7,017 bases of DNA. It comes from Methanomassiliicoccus sp. Its GTDB lineage: Archaea > Thermoplasmatota > Thermoplasmata > Methanomassiliicoccales > JACIVX01. The notes below the pieces were generated by a model, which was not told the DNA's origin, did not search any database, and saw only the letters and a list, made by a program, of their open reading frames with translations. How positions within the stretch are numbered: the first letter of the stretch is position 1; each line of letters begins with the position of its first letter. Positions 4,543 through 7,017 of the stretch are shown here, in pieces. Made by a program: the position numbers and the translations under genes. The stretch lies in assembly GCA_020725985.1 (NCBI GenBank), contig DYTM01000020.1, positions 1 through 7,017 on the forward strand, read 5' to 3'.

Positions 4543-7017
4543 ATGTACCTGAAGCAGATCGAGCTGGAGAACTTCAAGTCCTTCGGCAAGAAGATGACAA
4601 TCCCGCTCCTGGAAGGATACACATCGGTCACGGGACCGAACGGTTCCGGGAAGTCGAACATCTCGGACGCCATCCTCTTCGTTCTGGGTCCTAAGAGTTC
4701 CAGGGCTATCAGAGCTGGGAAGCTGACAGACCTCATTTTCAACGGCGGGAAGTCCAAGCAGCCCGCGAGCTACACGAAAGTTTCGCTCGTATTCGACAAC
4801 CAGGATCATCTCATTCCTATCGACGCCTCGACAGTCAAGCTGACGAGGCTTGTCAAGCTGTCGGAGACCGGGGAGGGCTACAACTCGTATTTCTATGTCA
4901 ACGACAGAAAATCCTCACTCACCGAGTTCGACACCCTCCTCTCCAACGCGAGGATCAGCGCGGACGGATACAATTTTGTCCAGCAGGGTGATGTCACAAA
5001 GATAGTCGAGATGACGAACCTCGAGAGGAGGAGGATTCTCGACGACATCTCGGGCATTAGTCGGTACGACGAGGAGATTGCGAAAGCCGAGAACGAGCGG
5101 AAGGAGGCGGAGGAGAATATCGGTCGAATCTCAATAATCATCACCGAGCTAGAGAAGCAGATCGAGCAGCTCGATGGAGAGAGGGTCTCGGCCCTCAAGT
5201 ACCTCGAGGTGAAGGAGAAGCTCGACCTCTCCAAGGCGCAGATGGCGCACAAGCGGAGGGAGAGCGCCCTGACCGAGATCCAGTCGATCAACGGGCAGAT
5301 AGAGCAGTACGCCAAGGAGGCGGAAGGGCTCAGGGTCAAGAAGGAAGAGATCAGCGCACAGATACAGGAGATGGAGAGCCAGATCCAGGCGATCGAGCGG
5401 GAGACTGAGGAGAGGGGAGGAGAGGAGTTCCGAGAGCTCAAGGAGAAGATCGATGCGGCCAAGATAGAGATCGCCCGCTCGCACGACCTGTCGGAAAGAG
5501 CAGCAGAGGAGGTCGTTGAGATCGAGACCTCGCTCGAAGGCAGGAGCGATGAGCGGGAGAAGTTGCGGGCCGAGATCGCAGAGCTTTCCAAGACCCTGGA
5601 AGCGGTTGCACCAGAACTCGAGAAGAAGTCGGAGCTGTTGGAGAAGAAGAGGAAGGAACTGGAGGAGGTCCAGGGCAGCGTCAGCAAGTTCGACGACGAG
5701 CTCGGCACCCTTCAGAAGTCGATCGCTGCGCTCGATGAGAGCGTCAAGGAGAAGGAGGAAAAGCTCCACGCCCTCACGATGGAGAAAGAGAGGCTCGAGG
5801 AGAAGAAGGCGAGGATGGAGTCGGACATCTCCGACCTCGAGGAATCGAAGAAGAGCCTCGAGTTCGAGGCGAACGACGCCGACTGGAACATCCGCGAGCT
5901 GAGGAGCGCAGATAAGGATTCATCGAAGGAGCTGAAGTCGCTCCAGGAGCAGTACCACTCCAAGAAGAACTTGGAGGGAAAGTTGGGCCATCAGGCCGAG
6001 GAGTTGGAACAGGCAATAAAGCGCCTCACCAGGGAGTACAACAATCTGAAGGCGGAGCAAGAGGCTGCCGAGAACGTAGCCAGAGGATACACAAGGGCCG
6101 TCCGGAGCATACTCGAGGCCCGCGATAAGCGGGAGTTCAAGGGGATACACGGCACGATCGCCGAGCTCGCCGAGGTCGACCCGAAGTACGAGATCGCGCT
6201 GAACGTTGCCGCCGGCAGCAGGATGCAGTCGATCGTGGTGGATAATGACGAGGTCGCTGCCACCGCGATCCGGTTCCTCAAGGAGGGCAACCTCGGCAGG
6301 GCCACTTTCCTTCCGCTCAGCAAGATGCTCGACGGCAAACCGAGGGGAAAGGCCATTCTGGCGGAGAAGGAATCCCTCGGCTACGCCATCGATCTGGTCA
6401 AGTTCGAGGAGAAGTACCGGCCTGCGTTCTGGTACGTGTTCGGTGACACGGTCGTCATGGATTCATTGGACAAGGCGAGAAAGCTCATGGGCGGCGTGAG
6501 GCTCGTCACCCTGGAAGGCGAGCTGCTCGAGGCGTCGGGGGCGATGGTCGGAGGGACATTCGAGTCAAGCCACCTCAAGTTCGGCTCCTCGGCGAAGGGC
6601 AAGCTCGAGGAACTCGCGGAGCAGCTGAGGAAGGCGACCGAGGAGGCCGAGAGGGTCTCGGAGGAGCTGAGGAAGATAAGGGCCGAGCTGCTCGAGGCGG
6701 AAGGCAAGATGAGAGAGCTCAACGGCTCCGGGAGCACGAACGATGTTCGGATGAAAGCTCTCGAGGCCAGGAAGCAGGAAGTCAAAGAAAGACTCTCGAA
6801 GGTCAAGGAGGAGATCGAGTCCGGGAAGGAGGAGATCGCCCGGATCGAGGAGAGCCTCGCTTCGATCGCTGCGAACATCGGCAGCCTCTCGGAGGAGATC
6901 GCCCGAGCGAAGGAGAGTAGGGAGGGCGACAAGAAGCGGATGACGGACCTCGCTCCCCAGGATCTCTCCCGGCGGCTGAAGGCGCTGCAGAGCGACCTTG
7001 TCAATCTCACGAACTCT
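4543..7017 (+). CDS. smc: Chromosome segregation ATPase SMC, N-terminal 825 residues (runs off right edge)
   Basis: SMC dimers with kleisin partners entrap and organise chromosomal DNA using ATP. MYLKQIELENFKSFGKK is the family's opening. GPNGSGKSN (31-39) is Walker A, SRAIRAGKLTDLIFNGG (53-69) the following conserved segment, and NFVQQGDVTKI (144-154) the Q-loop. DDISGISRYDEE (167-178) leads into a first coiled-coil arm of about 350 residues rich in Glu, Lys, Arg and Leu. The hinge spans about 534-672, with GIHGTIAEL at its start, GRATFLPLSKM in the middle and VTLEGELLEASGAMVGG at its end. The return coil begins near 673 and is open at the window edge. The ABC signature, Walker B and D-loop are not in view; about 350 further residues are expected. 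The ATG at 4543 is the first start after an in-frame TAG (4492-4494) and has a plausible ribosome binding site. It is transcribed divergently from the glycan genes. Confidence 0.97.
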   Translation, partial: MYLKQIELENFKSFGKKMTIPLLEGYTSVTGPNGSGKSNISDAILFVLGPKSSRAIRAGKLTDLIFNGGKSKQPASYTKVSLVFDNQDHLIPIDASTVKLTRLVKLSETGEGYNSYFYVNDRKSSLTEFDTLLSNARISADGYNFVQQGDVTKIVEMTNLERRRILDDISGISRYDEEIAKAENERKEAEENIGRISIIITELEKQIEQLDGERVSALKYLEVKEKLDLSKAQMAHKRRESALTEIQSINGQIEQYAKEAEGLRVKKEEISAQIQEMESQIQAIERETEERGGEEFRELKEKIDAAKIEIARSHDLSERAAEEVVEIETSLEGRSDEREKLRAEIAELSKTLEAVAPELEKKSELLEKKRKELEEVQGSVSKFDDELGTLQKSIAALDESVKEKEEKLHALTMEKERLEEKKARMESDISDLEESKKSLEFEANDADWNIRELRSADKDSSKELKSLQEQYHSKKNLEGKLGHQAEELEQAIKRLTREYNNLKAEQEAAENVARGYTRAVRSILEARDKREFKGIHGTIAELAEVDPKYEIALNVAAGSRMQSIVVDNDEVAATAIRFLKEGNLGRATFLPLSKMLDGKPRGKAILAEKESLGYAIDLVKFEEKYRPAFWYVFGDTVVMDSLDKARKLMGGVRLVTLEGELLEASGAMVGGTFESSHLKFGSSAKGKLEELAEQLRKATEEAERVSEELRKIRAELLEAEGKMRELNGSGSTNDVRMKALEARKQEVKERLSKVKEEIESGKEEIARIEESLASIAANIGSLSEEIARAKESREGDKKRMTDLAPQDLSRRLKALQSDLVNLTNS

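Noticed and set aside
4091..4552. A 153-codon plus-strand open frame ending inside the smc start
   Set aside because: Most of it is antisense to the well-supported GT4 gene, and it crosses the smc promoter and leader. The protein resembles nothing I recognise.
4893..5963. Long open frames on the minus strand opposite smc (for example 4893-5708 and 5149-5769)
   Set aside because: They are serine- or leucine-rich low-complexity readings, the expected mirror of Glu/Lys/Arg-rich coiled-coil codons with high third-position GC. The plus-strand frame is an unmistakable SMC protein.

Overview
The window looks archaeal, most likely euryarchaeal and possibly from a Thermoplasmata-like lineage; the lineage is inference. 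The evidence is a BRE/TATA-type promoter (4411-4425), frequent AGG/AGA arginine codons, TTG and GTG starts, an SMC protein of the prokaryotic/archaeal type, and a glycan gene set with an STT3/AglB-like N-terminus of the kind used for archaeal surface glycosylation. No tRNA, rRNA, CRISPR array, insertion sequence or integrase was seen.

Layout. Positions 1-4323 hold four genes, all on the minus strand, read from right to left. First is a GT4-type glycosyltransferase (3076-4323). It overlaps by four bases a polytopic GT-C-type membrane protein (1604-3079). Next is a compact second glycosyltransferase (588-1493), and last a Wzx/MATE-like flippase (442 down to the left edge, truncated by the window). 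Gaps are 110 and 145 bases, with no convincing terminator between genes, so one operon or two overlapping units is likely. The genes fit a lipid-linked glycan pathway: two cytosolic transferases add sugars, the flippase moves the lipid-linked product outward, and the GT-C protein uses a polyprenyl-phosphate-linked donor on the outer face. The sugars and final acceptor cannot be read from the sequence.

Positions 4324-4542 form a 219-base divergent intergenic region. It carries a good archaeal promoter pointing right, a perfect 7-bp inverted repeat at the predicted transcription start, two tiny leader ORFs, and a small hairpin whose 3' arm contains the probable ribosome binding site of the next gene.

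Positions 4543-7017 hold the first 825 codons of smc on the plus strand, open at the right edge. Head N-lobe, first coiled-coil arm, hinge and start of the return coil are present; the C-terminal head lies outside. The most unusual material is the smc leader and the GT-C protein. The rest is an ordinary glycan locus beside a chromosome-maintenance gene, and I see no clearly new multi-gene system.
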